Numbered from the stretch's first letter, positions 9,068-19,077 are shown. The stretch is 36,665 nt of DNA from Spirosoma sp. (GCA_014377625.1 JACMPG010000131.1:1-36665); one strand, 5' to 3'. Made by a program: numbers and translations. The notes: generated by a model not told the origin, from the letters alone.

Positions 9068-9676
9068 ACATTAGGGTTGCTGAGCAAAGCATACAGGAAG
9101 TACAGGGATAGTTGGCGTAATGCCGTGATAACGTTCATATCTTATGGGATCTATCCGCACAACCAATTTCCCAATGGAATACCTCGTTACGGCTACAGGG
9201 CAGGTAACCGAAGAAGAAATTCGCCCGGTTACTGTTCGGTAACTAAGCCTGTTCGGATCTCTCTTTGGCATGTCTAGCGTTGGTCGGGCTTAATTTTCTC
9301 CGTCGCTATCTCCGGCTAATCAGGCCCGACTAATTGCTATTTGTTTCCAGCTTGTTAGCAATCTGGGCGGCTCTGTGCAATATGTTTTCAGTTGGCATGA
9401 GTCTCGGCTATTGACAACCGATGCCCCGGCTATTCACGCGTACCGGCGCACGCTGCCTATAATTCCACGTAGAACGCGATATGATTCAGGGTCATTTGAG
9501 ACGTTTAGTGCCTGTTCAACTCTCTGAGTGATAGTAATCGTTTAATTTTAATTCTGGCATTAAAAGTGTTGCTGTTTTTGTGTGCTTTAGGCGAATAGCC
9601 CATAAATTTTATTGCAAACGATTCTCCTTCCGGTTTAATACTACAAGTAATCATCTCAAATCAAGTAAATTTATCT
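9068..9676. other. Gene-poor 609-bp region
   Basis: I see no convincing gene here. A 32-codon frame on the plus strand (9144-9242, ATG to TAA, including MEYLVTATGQVTEEE) and an open frame of about 77 codons without an ATG (from about 9293) exist, but neither resembles a family I know. The sequence is more AT-rich toward the right end, where a promoter for the next gene is expected. A 7-bp inverted repeat (GTCGGGC at 9283-9289, GCCCGAC at 9324-9330) is too weak to call. No clear terminator follows malQ. Confidence 0.5.
9577..9610 (+). promoter_or_regulatory. Possible promoter of the PQQ-propeller gene
   Basis: TTTG at 9577-9580 is followed after 22 bases by TAAATTTT at 9603-9610, which matches the Bacteroidota -33/-7 layout (TTTG, about 20 bases, TAnnTTTG) at seven of eight -7 positions. 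It lies 67 bases upstream of the start codon at 9677. Confidence 0.35.
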
Positions 9677-11068
9677 ATGCGTCAAAATCTACACAATTCA
9701 CTTTTGTGGCTGACCTGCCTGGCCCTGTTTGTGGTTGCCTGTAAGAAAGAGGTCGATCCTATTTCGCTCAGCGATGATCGAACCATCAAATCGTTCACGT
9801 TTGAGAGTCTGAATCCGGCAATTGTAGGAGTCGTTGACTCGGTGGCGTATACGGTTCGGGCTACGGTACCGGCAGGAACAAACCTCAGTCAGCTATCTCC
9901 CGCTATCACATTACCGCCAAACGCCACAGTTAGCCCGGCCTCAGGCGACGTTCGGGACTTCAGCAAGCCCGTTTCCTACACCGTAACGAGTGCAAACGGC
10001 ACAGCGCAGACCTACGTGGTTACGGTTACTACGGCCAGTAGTGTCGTAAATGGCGGGGCGTTGATTTATCTCGGAGGTGAAGACGGCAATTTTTTTGCTA
10101 TCGACGCGGGTACCGGAGCGGGTAAGTGGCGGGTGTCTGTCGGCGCGGCCATTGCGTCAACAGCCTACATAGCAGCCGGGATGGTGTTTATGGGTAGTAG
10201 CACGGGTAATCTTCAGGCTTTCGACCCACAGATTGGCGTTCAACGCTGGAAATTTACCACGGGTGCCGCCATCCTGTCGAGTCCAGTGGTTTCGGGCAAA
10301 AATCTATTTTTCGGCAGTGAAGACCAGAACGTATACGCGCTTGACGTACTAACGGGTACACAACGATGGAAATTTGGTACGGCGGGTGGTGTTACCTCAA
10401 GCCCAACCGTAGTAAATGGAACGGTGTATGTGGCCAGTAAAGACCAAACCCTCTACGCGCTTGATGCCGCTACCGGTACGCAACGCTGGAAAACAGGAGT
10501 GGGCGACAAGATCACCTCCAGCCCGGCAGTGGCCAATGGCCTGGTATACATTGGCAGCAACGATTTCAACCTGTATGCTTTCGATGCTGCAGCGGGCGGT
10601 ACGGCCAAATGGAAATTTAGCACGGGTGGCATCGTCACGGCCAGCCCAACAGTAACCAACGGCCTGGTGTACATTGGCAGCAACGACCAGACCTTTTACG
10701 CATTAGATGCTGCCTCGGGTGTACTTCGCTGGAAATTTGGCACCGGCGGTGCAATCCTGAGCAGCGCAACGGTAGCTAATGGCCTTGTTTATGTAGGCGG
10801 TAACGACAACACCATTTACGCGCTGGATGCCCAGTCTGGTGTACTGCGCTGGAAATTTGGTACCGGTGGTGCCATCAGTTCCAGTCCTGTTGTGTACAAT
10901 GGGTTCGTTTATGTTAGCGGACAGGATACCAGCCTGTATTGTTTCAATGCCGCTACCGGTGTGCTACGGTGGAAAAGTCCCCTCGGTACCCGCATCATGG
11001 CCAGTCCTACGCTGGCTACTACCGATCTCGTTCCGGTGGTTTCCGGTATCAGCGGTGGTCTGCAATAG
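9677..11068 (+). CDS. Lipoprotein with an eight-bladed PQQ-type beta-propeller
   Basis: This 463-residue protein has a lipoprotein signal peptide with lipobox FVVAC (Cys22), followed by KKE. Residues about 36-118 form a beta-sandwich resembling the DUF5018-type domain of Bacteroidota surface lipoproteins (SFTFESLNPAIVG, PVSYTVTSANGT). Residues about 124-455 carry eight PQQ-like repeats of roughly 40 residues, each with a Tyr/Phe-Ala-Leu/Phe-Asp segment and a (R/K)W(K/R) motif, as in BamB and PQQ propellers. The repeats are similar at DNA level too: the CGCTGGAAATTTGG element recurs with 120-bp spacing at 10727 and 10847. It is probably a binding or scaffold protein; the dehydrogenase residues of true quinoproteins are not evident. 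It may be first in an operon with the membrane-TPR gene 46 bases downstream. Confidence 0.88.
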   Translation: MRQNLHNSLLWLTCLALFVVACKKEVDPISLSDDRTIKSFTFESLNPAIVGVVDSVAYTVRATVPAGTNLSQLSPAITLPPNATVSPASGDVRDFSKPVSYTVTSANGTAQTYVVTVTTASSVVNGGALIYLGGEDGNFFAIDAGTGAGKWRVSVGAAIASTAYIAAGMVFMGSSTGNLQAFDPQIGVQRWKFTTGAAILSSPVVSGKNLFFGSEDQNVYALDVLTGTQRWKFGTAGGVTSSPTVVNGTVYVASKDQTLYALDAATGTQRWKTGVGDKITSSPAVANGLVYIGSNDFNLYAFDAAAGGTAKWKFSTGGIVTASPTVTNGLVYIGSNDQTFYALDAASGVLRWKFGTGGAILSSATVANGLVYVGGNDNTIYALDAQSGVLRWKFGTGGAISSSPVVYNGFVYVSGQDTSLYCFNAATGVLRWKSPLGTRIMASPTLATTDLVPVVSGISGGLQ

Positions 11069-11114
11069 CCCCGTTACCCATGCACTAACGGGAAGCTGAC
11101 TACGTTTCTCTTTC

Positions 11115-14100
11115 ATGTCGTCCTTATTTTTCTGGAAGGAATGGAGCCGGTCGTACCGGCTCCTTTATTTGGGTAGCCTCGTACTCGTGCTAATCTCGCT
11201 GGTTCTGTTTTTGATGGCCTGGGCGCGGGGCATTGGTAACGTAGTGAGCTGGAATATTCTGAGCGAACTGAACGACCTGCCCGTTACGCTGCACACCTTT
11301 ACCGACGGGCTACTCGATTTTTCCGTACCCGGTACAGCATACGCCGTTTCTGAGCAGTTTGTTACGTCGGCCATGCGCGTGGAGCCCGGTATGGCCGCTG
11401 CGTTACTGGTTGGTGTCTGTATTACGTTCGTCCTGCTGCTGAGTGCCCTGACCCGCTTCGACCGAACTCGGTATTTAGTTGGGATGGGTATCCTGATTCT
11501 GGGGCTGGCATTTTTCCGGTTCGAGATGCTTGAGGTGCCGGGTCTGGGCAGTAATGGATTGTTTCTGGTGCTGGCCAGTATTTTTGGGTCAGTCAGCTAC
11601 TATTTTCATGCGTTCCGTTCTGAGATTCGTATTTCCGTCCGGGTGGCGGTATTTGGCGGACTGGTGGCAATGGTCGTGGCCGTGCTGGCGGCTTTATCGC
11701 CAGTAGCGCACCCGGCTATGGTGATAGTCAGCTACGGGATGCCGGTCTTACTGGCGTACAGCGTGGGGTTCATCTTTTTCATAGCTGCCGAAATCGTGGC
11801 CGGCCTGGTCTGGCTAACCACTGCAAGCCGGGCGTCGATAACGGGCGGGACATACGCAGGATCACCCCTTGGCTTCAGAAACTTCCTGTTCATCAGTGCG
11901 TTGTACTTTGTCAACCTGATTCTGATCTGGCTTAAAAATACCAAAGCCGTTGACTGGGACGTGTTGATTATCAGCCCGTTCATTCTCTTTCTTGTTTCCG
12001 TAATAATTGGCTTCTGGGGGTTTCGGAGGCTGGTACAGCAACAGAATGTAGTGTCGTTTCGCGATGGCGGATCGTTTCTCTACGTCGGTTTTGCCCTGCT
12101 CAGTACGCTGACCATCACGTATGCATTTGTCACGGCCAACGATCCGATTATTGAGGTTTTTGAAGATTTGATTGTGTACAGCCACCTGGCAATGGGTATT
12201 GTTTTTGTGGCGTATGTGCTCATCAATTTCCTGCCGATTTTTAAGGATGGGCGGGCGGTGCATCGGATACTGTACATTCCGAAACGACTCGAACTGGGTA
12301 TTTTCCGGGTTATCGGCCTGTTTCTGGTCGTAGTGCTGGTGTCGGTGGGCGGATCTATTGTGGTGCGGCAGACGTTGGCGGGTTATAACAATGGACTCGG
12401 CGATTTGTACGTAGCCAATGGCGAACTGGCGTCAGCGCAGGCCTTTTACGGGCAGGCGCTGGAGCAGGAATTTCAGAATCACAAATCCAACTACGCGCTG
12501 GCATCGCTGGCCATGCAACGCAACGACCAGCCGCTGGCCGCTTACTTTTTTCGACAGGCTACCCTCAAGCAACCCCAGCCACACGACTACGCGGGACTGA
12601 GCCAGACGTACCTCCAAACCGACCTATTTTTCGAGGCTATCAAAACCCTGCAACAGGGCCTGCGGGCGTTCCCCAAAAGTGGTGAACTACAGAATAATCT
12701 CGGCTATCTCTACGCCCGCACCAGCATTGCCGACTCGGCTTATTACTATCTCAAAGCCGCTACGAATAATGCCAGTCACGGTGAAGTGCCGATGACCAAC
12801 CTACTATCTCTGTACGCCCGCAATCCCAATATCCTGACCGCCGACTCCTCGCTAGCCCAAAACACGACCGAAACTACCTACACGCCGTATCAGGCCAACG
12901 CGCTGGCACTCCAACTGACAGCACCAGCGTATTTCTCTGCCAGCGAGCCAGTCCGGCCTGCTGCATTAGCCGGTCTGGATTCCAGTTCTGCCCTGAACGT
13001 AGGGAATTTTGCCGGTCTGTACAACTTCGCGCTGGCCAGCCAACATCCCAACCTGACCGATACGACGCTGACCGAAACGCTGCGGCAACTGGCCAACAAC
13101 CCCGCCAATCAGGACTTTACGGACGATTTATTACTGGCCCGTGCCATTGCGGAGTATCACCGGCACAATCATCCAACGGCTTTTGGGTTACTCAGTCAGG
13201 TGGTCGAGGGAAATCCACAGAAAGCAATTCAGTACCGGACCATAACGGGTCTACTGCTCATGGAACAGGGTCTCTATCGGACGGCAGCCGACCAGTTCAG
13301 CGAGAACAGCGACACAACGTCCATCTATTACCGCGCCCTAACTCTGACCAAAACGGGCAACCCAGCCCTGGCCCAGTCACTCTGGGAAACAGCCGCCAAA
13401 ACCGACCCGAACATTGCCAGGCTATCGCAGGCGTTATACGGCCAACGCCCCCTACCAACTGATCTGGAACGGGCATTTAAGCTGATGTACGATGCCGGAT
13501 TATCATCAACGGAGCAAATCAATCTGTATCAGACCATTACTAATCCAAACACGAGAGCCGTAGCGGCTGGTACGCTGGCCCGGCAACTCTTTTCGGAGTC
13601 CGATACGTCAAAACAAGCGCGAAAATGGGTTTCTTTAATTCCGAAAGAGGGTATAACAGACCCGTATCCGGTGAGCGTGGCCCGGCTGGCCCGGATTAAA
13701 AACGCACTGACATTCGGTCCGCTCATCACCGCCGAAACCCTGTTGAATCAGCCAATGCTGGATAATTTCCGGGCCGAACAAACGCTGTTGCGGGCCGGGG
13801 TGTATCAAACCGTTAAAGACCAATCACAGCCGCAAACTGTTCGGAAATTGTACGGTGAAGCGGTACAACTGGCGCCACTCGATGCCCGGATTGTGGCCGC
13901 AGCCGCCAGGTTCTACCGGGAGCAGCGGCAAATCCAATCGGCTTACTCAATTGTACTGACAGCCCTGCCGTTCAACGAAACCAGCCCTGATCTACTCAAG
14001 ATGTACGTAACACTCTGCCTCGACCAAAGTTTGTTCGACTACGCCCGCGACGGTCTGGCTCGTTTACAGCTCGTTATGCCCCCCGCCGATTATCAGGCGT

Positions 14101-14165
14101 TTGTGTCAGCTTATCAGGAAAAACTGGCATCGGTCGAAAAGAGCCGCGAGAAATTCAGCCAATAA
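11115..14165 (+). CDS. Polytopic membrane protein with C-terminal TPR repeats
   Basis: This is a large 1016-residue protein I cannot assign to a named family. Residues 1-415 hold about 11-12 hydrophobic helices (for example 17-36, 93-113, 148-168 and the last near residues 398-415). After the last helix, residues 425-600 show tetratricopeptide-like helices: YVANGELASAQAFYGQALEQ, then YALASLAMQRNDQPLAAYFF, then QTDLFFEAIKTLQQGLRAFP. Weaker TPR-like helices continue to the C-terminus. The TPR half is thus anchored to the inner membrane by a transporter-sized domain; the side it faces cannot be told from sequence. No catalytic motif is visible. It sits 46 bases after the PQQ-propeller gene and 33 bases before a small unknown gene, so co-transcription is likely. 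Function unknown. Confidence 0.85.
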   Translation: MSSLFFWKEWSRSYRLLYLGSLVLVLISLVLFLMAWARGIGNVVSWNILSELNDLPVTLHTFTDGLLDFSVPGTAYAVSEQFVTSAMRVEPGMAAALLVGVCITFVLLLSALTRFDRTRYLVGMGILILGLAFFRFEMLEVPGLGSNGLFLVLASIFGSVSYYFHAFRSEIRISVRVAVFGGLVAMVVAVLAALSPVAHPAMVIVSYGMPVLLAYSVGFIFFIAAEIVAGLVWLTTASRASITGGTYAGSPLGFRNFLFISALYFVNLILIWLKNTKAVDWDVLIISPFILFLVSVIIGFWGFRRLVQQQNVVSFRDGGSFLYVGFALLSTLTITYAFVTANDPIIEVFEDLIVYSHLAMGIVFVAYVLINFLPIFKDGRAVHRILYIPKRLELGIFRVIGLFLVVVLVSVGGSIVVRQTLAGYNNGLGDLYVANGELASAQAFYGQALEQEFQNHKSNYALASLAMQRNDQPLAAYFFRQATLKQPQPHDYAGLSQTYLQTDLFFEAIKTLQQGLRAFPKSGELQNNLGYLYARTSIADSAYYYLKAATNNASHGEVPMTNLLSLYARNPNILTADSSLAQNTTETTYTPYQANALALQLTAPAYFSASEPVRPAALAGLDSSSALNVGNFAGLYNFALASQHPNLTDTTLTETLRQLANNPANQDFTDDLLLARAIAEYHRHNHPTAFGLLSQVVEGNPQKAIQYRTITGLLLMEQGLYRTAADQFSENSDTTSIYYRALTLTKTGNPALAQSLWETAAKTDPNIARLSQALYGQRPLPTDLERAFKLMYDAGLSSTEQINLYQTITNPNTRAVAAGTLARQLFSESDTSKQARKWVSLIPKEGITDPYPVSVARLARIKNALTFGPLITAETLLNQPMLDNFRAEQTLLRAGVYQTVKDQSQPQTVRKLYGEAVQLAPLDARIVAAAARFYREQRQIQSAYSIVLTALPFNETSPDLLKMYVTLCLDQSLFDYARDGLARLQLVMPPADYQAFVSAYQEKLASVEKSREKFSQ

Positions 14166-14198
14166 TGTAGTTTTGGGAAGCGTCTTACTAAAACCACC

Positions 14199-14720
14199 AT
14201 GAAAAAAGAGCTAAGCTGGACCAAAGAAGTTTTCAGCCGAAAAATCACGATTATGGAAGCCGGTCAGCCCGTTGGCAGTATGCAGCGTGACACGTTCAGC
14301 CCCGACGTAGATGCCAGTCTGCATGGCACTCATCTTCGGTTTGACGTAACGGGATTCTTGATTCATGATGTTGCGATTTATGACCTGAACGCCAACAATC
14401 AGAAGATCGGTGCCATCACGCTTCATTTTGGCAAACGAGCTGAATTAAGGCTGGAAACCGGCGACATATACATTTGGAAACGGCACAATATGCTGATGCG
14501 CGAGTGGGATATGATCCGCGAAGACAACACGGGTACCGACAGCCAGGAGGTGATCAACTATTCGCTCACCCGGCAGTTTTTTGCCGAAAGTGGTGATATA
14601 GAACTTGACAACGATACACCAAATGCGTCGATAGTGATCCTGGCGGGCCTTTTTTTAAGAAACTATTTTCAACGTCGCCGGCGGATGGCCGCAGGTGCCC
14701 TTATCGCTACTGGTGCTTAA
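14199..14720 (+). CDS. Hypothetical protein with a beta-rich domain and a C-terminal hydrophobic tail
   Basis: This 173-residue protein is not one I recognise with certainty. Residues 1-110 alternate short strands (ITIMEAGQPVGSMQRD, HLRFDVTGFLIHDVAIYDLN, KIGAITLHFGKRAELRLETG), a pattern reminiscent of the tubby-like/LURP-one fold, but this is only a guess. Near the C-terminus a short hydrophobic stretch (ASIVILAGLFL) precedes an Arg cluster, which could form a membrane-associated helix. It is 33 bases after the membrane-TPR gene and 18 bases before the DinB gene on the same strand. Confidence 0.7.
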   Translation: MKKELSWTKEVFSRKITIMEAGQPVGSMQRDTFSPDVDASLHGTHLRFDVTGFLIHDVAIYDLNANNQKIGAITLHFGKRAELRLETGDIYIWKRHNMLMREWDMIREDNTGTDSQEVINYSLTRQFFAESGDIELDNDTPNASIVILAGLFLRNYFQRRRRMAAGALIATGA

Positions 14721-14738
14721 TAATCAGCTTATTCTGCC

Positions 14739-15269
14739 ATGACCGTTCATTTTTTTTCTACGTTGCTGTTTATATCCCTGTCAGGTACCGCTTTTGCGCA
14801 ACCATCGCCCTACCTGACTGAGATGGCCGAGCAATGGAAGAATAGCGCAACCTATATACTTGACGTGGCCGAGCAAATGCCCGATTCGGGCTACGCCTAC
14901 AAACCCGTTGCTGATGAAATGCGGTTCGATGAACAATTGCTGCATATCGCTTCCAACATGCTCTGGCTCAGTTCAACGCACCTGACTACGCAAAAACCGC
15001 CATTTACCGATGCTCAGTTGAAGCAATTGGCGGGCAAACCCAAATCGGAAATCATCGCGACTCTCCGGCAATCGTTGGCGTTTGCCCAGTTGGCAATGGA
15101 AAACCTGCCCATCGGCGAACTCGATCAGACCGTCAAGTTCTTTGCTGGGCCAAAAACCAAACGGCAGATTATCAATCTCATGCACGATCATCTGACCCAC
15201 CACCGGGCGCAGACGATCGTCTATCTCCGGCTCAACGGCATCAAGCCACCCAGCTACGTTGGCTGGTAA
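14739..15269 (+). CDS. DinB-like putative metalloenzyme, exported
   Basis: This 176-residue four-helix-bundle protein belongs to the DinB/YfiT superfamily. It carries an N-terminal signal peptide ending near AFAQ (residue 21), so it is probably periplasmic, a common form in Bacteroidota. The expected metal ligands are present: His69 in [10 protein letters not shown], and His151 and His155 in the C-terminal HxxxHRAQ motif. The conserved ending [14 protein letters not shown] fits the subfamily. DinB members include thiol transferases and metal-dependent hydrolases, but the substrate here cannot be inferred. It lies 17 bases upstream of a LolD/MacB-type ATPase gene and may be co-transcribed with it. 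Confidence 0.88.
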   Translation: MTVHFFSTLLFISLSGTAFAQPSPYLTEMAEQWKNSATYILDVAEQMPDSGYAYKPVADEMRFDEQLLHIASNMLWLSSTHLTTQKPPFTDAQLKQLAGKPKSEIIATLRQSLAFAQLAMENLPIGELDQTVKFFAGPKTKRQIINLMHDHLTHHRAQTIVYLRLNGIKPPSYVGW

Positions 15270-15286
15270 ACCTCCCCCAAAACGCT

Positions 15287-16006
15287 ATGAACATCATTGA
15301 AACCCGCGACATTGCCCGACGTTACATCATGGGTACCGAAATCGTTGACGCGCTCAAATCTATTACCATCAATATCAAAAAGGGCGAGTACGTCGCGTTC
15401 ATGGGTCCATCGGGGTCGGGCAAATCGACGCTGATGAACATTATTGGCTGTCTCGATACACCTACGTCAGGCACGTACATTCTGAACAATCAGGATGTGA
15501 GCGGTATGGGCGAAAACGAACTCGCCGAAGTACGTAACAAAGAGATTGGCTTCGTTTTCCAGACGTTTAACCTACTGCCGCGCCAGTCGTCGCTCGATAA
15601 TGTGGCCCTGCCGCTTATCTATGCCGGTTTGAACAAAGCCGACCGTACCGAAAAAGCAATGCTGGCCCTGAAAAACGTGGGACTGGAAAACCGTGCCGGT
15701 CACCAACCCAACGAACTATCGGGGGGTCAGCGGCAGCGCGTAGCTATAGCGAGGGCCCTGGTGAATGACCCCAGCATCCTCCTCGCCGACGAACCGACGG
15801 GAAACCTTGACACGAAAACGTCCTACGAGATCATGGACCTCTTCGATCAGATTCACAGCAAGGGCAACACCGTGATTATGGTGACACACGAAGAAGACAT
15901 CGCCGAATACGCCCACCGCATCGTCCGGCTCCGCGACGGTTTGATCGAAAGTGATCAGATCAACAAAAATATCCGCAAGGCCAACGTGCTGATGCAGTCG
16001 GCTTAA
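15287..16006 (+). CDS. MacB/LolD-type ABC transporter ATPase
   Basis: This 239-residue cytoplasmic ATPase belongs to the MacB/LolD/FtsE group, which drives mechanotransmission-type export or lipoprotein release. Walker A is GPSGSGKS (residues 40-47), the Q-loop is Gln92, the signature is LSGGQ (144-148), Walker B with catalytic Glu is LLADE (165-169) and the switch His is His201. The block [13 protein letters not shown] is typical of this group. All motifs are intact, in contrast to domain 1 of the ModF-like protein. No permease gene is adjacent, so the membrane partner is elsewhere. Its TAA stop overlaps the stop of the convergent gene in the tetranucleotide TTAA. Confidence 0.9.
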   Translation: MNIIETRDIARRYIMGTEIVDALKSITINIKKGEYVAFMGPSGSGKSTLMNIIGCLDTPTSGTYILNNQDVSGMGENELAEVRNKEIGFVFQTFNLLPRQSSLDNVALPLIYAGLNKADRTEKAMLALKNVGLENRAGHQPNELSGGQRQRVAIARALVNDPSILLADEPTGNLDTKTSYEIMDLFDQIHSKGNTVIMVTHEEDIAEYAHRIVRLRDGLIESDQINKNIRKANVLMQSA

Positions 16007-17124
16007 ACCAACTTGATTTTGTTGCCCGTTTCGGCGGCCCGGTAAATGGCCTGGAGCAGCCGGACGTCGCGTTTACCTTCGGCACCGGTGACGTGATCGG
16101 GAAGTTTTTTTCCGTCGAGCAGGTCTTTGCAGACGCCGTCTAAATGCATAGCCTGGTGGTTTACGATGGGCTGTTCGATGGGTCCTTTGCTGGTGCGGCC
16201 TTTGAGCGGACCATACCCAAAGGCAGGCGATAGTTCAAACCAACCTTTTTCGCAGGCTGCGTATAACCGTTCAATACCAGTGGTATAGCTCGTTGTCGAG
16301 TTGGAAACAGCCCCGCTCGGAAAGGTGAACTGCCAGAATAGCGTCTCCTCCACGTCTTTGAATTTTTCTGGCTCGGTTTTGGGCGAGAACTGCGCCGTTA
16401 CCGAAATTGGCTCCTCGCCGGTTACGTACCGTGCGGCATTTACCGCGTAAATACCCACGTCCATTAGTGGCCCACCACCCGCCATTACTTTCTTCATACG
16501 CCACTGCGTCGGGTCACCAATGCGGAAACCATCACTGGCTTCAACGAATTTTATTGGGCCAAATACCTTCTCCTGGCCAAGCCGTATTACTTCTTTGGTA
16601 AACGGTTCGTAATGCAGCCGGTAGCCAATGGCAAGCTGTACGTTGGCTTTATTGCAGGCATCCATCATGGACTGGCATTCTTTTTCGGTAATAGCCATGG
16701 GCTTTTCGCAGATAACCTGCTTTCCTGCCTGGGCCGCCCGAATCACGTATTCGGGGTGCATGGAATTGGGCAACACTACATAGACCACATCAATGTCTTT
16801 GTTATTGGCAATGCGGTCGAAGGTTTTGTAATCGTAGACATTAGCTTTAGGAATGTCGTATTTCTTCATCCACTCATCGGCCTTTGCGGGCGTACCTGTC
16901 ACTACTCCGGCCAGGCGGCAGTACTGCGTTTGTTGCAGGGCAGGCGCAAGCTGGTTTTTGCTGTAGTTACCAAGACCCACCAGCGCAATACCAAGTTTAC
17001 GATCTGGTGCGGGTTGAGCCGATACCGCCCGGCCAAAGGCGTCGGTAAGCGTCGGAATAGTCAGGGTCGAAGCACCAATGGTCGATAGAAACTGCCGGCG
17101 GTTTTGCGAAAATGAGTTATTCAT
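16003..17124 (-). CDS. Gfo/Idh/MocA oxidoreductase, glucose-fructose oxidoreductase-like, exported
   Basis: This 373-residue NAD(P)-dependent oxidoreductase has a twin-arginine signal ([11 protein letters not shown]), so it is probably folded with its cofactor and exported to the periplasm. The Rossmann motif is [11 protein letters not shown] near residues 45-55. The catalytic set of Zymomonas glucose-fructose oxidoreductase is conserved: EKP with Lys141, and Asp222 and Tyr226 in [13 protein letters not shown]. The C-terminal block [19 protein letters not shown] also fits. The closest described relatives interconvert or oxidise sugars with tightly bound NADP; the substrate here is unknown. 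No terminator lies between it and the convergent ABC ATPase gene, whose stop it overlaps. Confidence 0.88.
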   Translation of the reverse strand: MNNSFSQNRRQFLSTIGASTLTIPTLTDAFGRAVSAQPAPDRKLGIALVGLGNYSKNQLAPALQQTQYCRLAGVVTGTPAKADEWMKKYDIPKANVYDYKTFDRIANNKDIDVVYVVLPNSMHPEYVIRAAQAGKQVICEKPMAITEKECQSMMDACNKANVQLAIGYRLHYEPFTKEVIRLGQEKVFGPIKFVEASDGFRIGDPTQWRMKKVMAGGGPLMDVGIYAVNAARYVTGEEPISVTAQFSPKTEPEKFKDVEETLFWQFTFPSGAVSNSTTSYTTGIERLYAACEKGWFELSPAFGYGPLKGRTSKGPIEQPIVNHQAMHLDGVCKDLLDGKKLPDHVTGAEGKRDVRLLQAIYRAAETGNKIKLV

Positions 17125-17220
17125 AACAAATTGGTTTAGTCAATGCAAAAGCAACGCACCGAACGGCTTTACCCGCTCCATGCGCTGCTGTTTTCACCTT
17201 TAGTAGGCAGGTAGTACTTT

Positions 17221-19077
17221 TCAATCAATGGTAAAGGCTTTGGCGGGTCGCATCAGCAACGGGCCAATCACGGCGTTGGTTTGCCGGGCGTCGAAACGAA
17301 TTTCGGGATCCGAACTGGCCAGGTTCAGTTTAATAGTTTCGTTGTTACCGGTTTCCAGCACCATCCGCTTCAGGAAAATATAGGAGCGCGTAGTCAGTTC
17401 ACCGCTGGCCTGCACCTCCGATACAACCGCCCGCGCCACTACCGGCTGCCCCAGCGGTACCGGGCCATTCTCCGTTACAGCACTAACGGTAAACTGAACC
17501 ACGTCGCCCCGGTTTAACTGATCGGCCCGGTACGCATGGACTGGTGAGAGCCGAAGGGTCATCTGTCGGCTAACGGATATTATTTTTTTAGGACTTTCGG
17601 GCTTGCTGGCAACGGGTTCCTCGGAACGTTCAACGGGTCTCGTTACAGTCGGCGTTTCTTCCTTCGCGGCCGCGGCAATGGGTACTGTCTGGGGTAGCGG
17701 TACTGGCGTTTCCGTTGGTTTGGGCGATTGACTTACGGCAACCTTCGGTTCGGATAAACGCGGCTGATTGGTAGTGGCATTGGCCATAGTTACAGGCCTG
17801 ACGGGTCGTAGCTGTGGGTTTTCGGTGGACGACACAACGGGCGGGACAGTAACTTCCTGGTTTTGGGATGCCCTGGATGGGGGAACGTCCGATGGCGGCA
17901 TACCCGATACGGAAACCGTTTTGGCAGCCGGCTTCGATGCAATTGGCTGCTCTGACCCTATTTGTTCATTTGCCAGTTCACTGGATGATTTTTCGGGCTG
18001 GTTCAGCCAGTACCATATCCCACCAACAAGCAGAACAAATGCCAGTACGGCAACCATCAGTAGCCTACGTGGTCTGTTCGTTCGAGACTCAACCGGTGGC
18101 GCAACCGGTTGTTTGTTCTCTAAGGGCCGTGACATCGATGGACGTAGCGCAGTAACCGACGACAGGGGTGCAACGACTGCCGATATAACGGTACCGTCGG
18201 TTGCATTGATCATTTTTTGAGGGATGTGGGCAACCGGTTGGCCTGAATAAATGGCCGTTAGCGCGTCAATAAACTCAGCAGCCGTACCCAGCCGGTCGCT
18301 GGGTTGCTTGGCCATCATCCGGTTCATCAGGTTTTCGAGGGCTTCGGGGGCCTGGGGCAGGTGAACACGCAGGGGTGGGGGCATCTCGTTCACAATCTGC
18401 GACATAAGTCGCATGACAGTAGGTGCCCGGAAAGCCGCCCGTCCGGTAAGTAGTTCGTAAAGTACCAGATTCAGGGCGTACAGGTCAGACTGGACAGAGG
18501 GCTGTTCATTGTCGAGTAGTTCGGGGGCCATATACCGTATCGTACCCGTCAGGCCGCTGGCGTTGGTCAATGTGAGTTGCGTAGTAGACGAATCAGTCAG
18601 TTTCGCGATTCCGAAGTCCAGAATTTTAACCATTCCGCTGGCGGTCAGCATCAGGTTAGCGGGTTTCAGGTCGCGGTGCAGTACACCCCGCTCGTGGGCA
18701 TGGCCCAGTCCATGCAGTGTTTGTACAATCAGCCCAATGGCTTCATTCTGGGGCAAACTTCCATCGTTTTTGAGCAGGTCGGCCAGGGTGCGGCCATTAA
18801 CAAACTCCATGACGAGACAGTACTCATCGTTGTCGCGGCAGAAGTTGTAGATATTGGCAATGTTGGGGTGGTTGAGCCGGGCCAGTGCTTTGGCTTCGCG
18901 CTGAAACCGTTTTTCTATATCCGCGTTGTCGAGCAGTTCGGGCCGGACCATTTTAATGGCTACCTCGCGGTCAAGTATCAGGTCAAGGGCGCGATAGACC
19001 ACACCCATGCCGCCCTCAGTACCAAGGGCACTGAGTAGTTGATACTGGTTCTGAATAATGCGGGGTGAGCCGTTCAT
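17221..19077 (-). CDS. Membrane-anchored Ser/Thr protein kinase (PknB type)
   Basis: This is a 618-residue receptor-like kinase. The kinase domain spans residues 12-278: Gly-rich loop LGTEGGMGVVYRA (one residue longer than the usual GxGGMG), Lys42 in VAIK, alpha-C Glu61, catalytic Asp136 in HRDLKPAN, DFG Asp154 and APE at 184-186. All catalytic residues are present, so it should be active. A single transmembrane helix (about 338-357) follows a charged linker. Residues 360-510 are Pro/Thr/Ser-rich, and residues 515-618 form a beta-rich domain probably in the periplasm. It has no PASTA repeats, so the sensor is different. It is six bases downstream of an outer-membrane barrel gene on the same strand; the pair may form an envelope-sensing unit (inference). 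Confidence 0.93.
   Translation of the reverse strand: MNGSPRIIQNQYQLLSALGTEGGMGVVYRALDLILDREVAIKMVRPELLDNADIEKRFQREAKALARLNHPNIANIYNFCRDNDEYCLVMEFVNGRTLADLLKNDGSLPQNEAIGLIVQTLHGLGHAHERGVLHRDLKPANLMLTASGMVKILDFGIAKLTDSSTTQLTLTNASGLTGTIRYMAPELLDNEQPSVQSDLYALNLVLYELLTGRAAFRAPTVMRLMSQIVNEMPPPLRVHLPQAPEALENLMNRMMAKQPSDRLGTAAEFIDALTAIYSGQPVAHIPQKMINATDGTVISAVVAPLSSVTALRPSMSRPLENKQPVAPPVESRTNRPRRLLMVAVLAFVLLVGGIWYWLNQPEKSSSELANEQIGSEQPIASKPAAKTVSVSGMPPSDVPPSRASQNQEVTVPPVVSSTENPQLRPVRPVTMANATTNQPRLSEPKVAVSQSPKPTETPVPLPQTVPIAAAAKEETPTVTRPVERSEEPVASKPESPKKIISVSRQMTLRLSPVHAYRADQLNRGDVVQFTVSAVTENGPVPLGQPVVARAVVSEVQASGELTTRSYIFLKRMVLETGNNETIKLNLASSDPEIRFDARQTNAVIGPLLMRPAKAFTID

Noticed and set aside
10100-11000. 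Tandem DNA repeat in the propeller lipoprotein gene as a separate repeat element
   Set aside because: The 120-bp periodicity is explained by the 40-residue beta-propeller blades.
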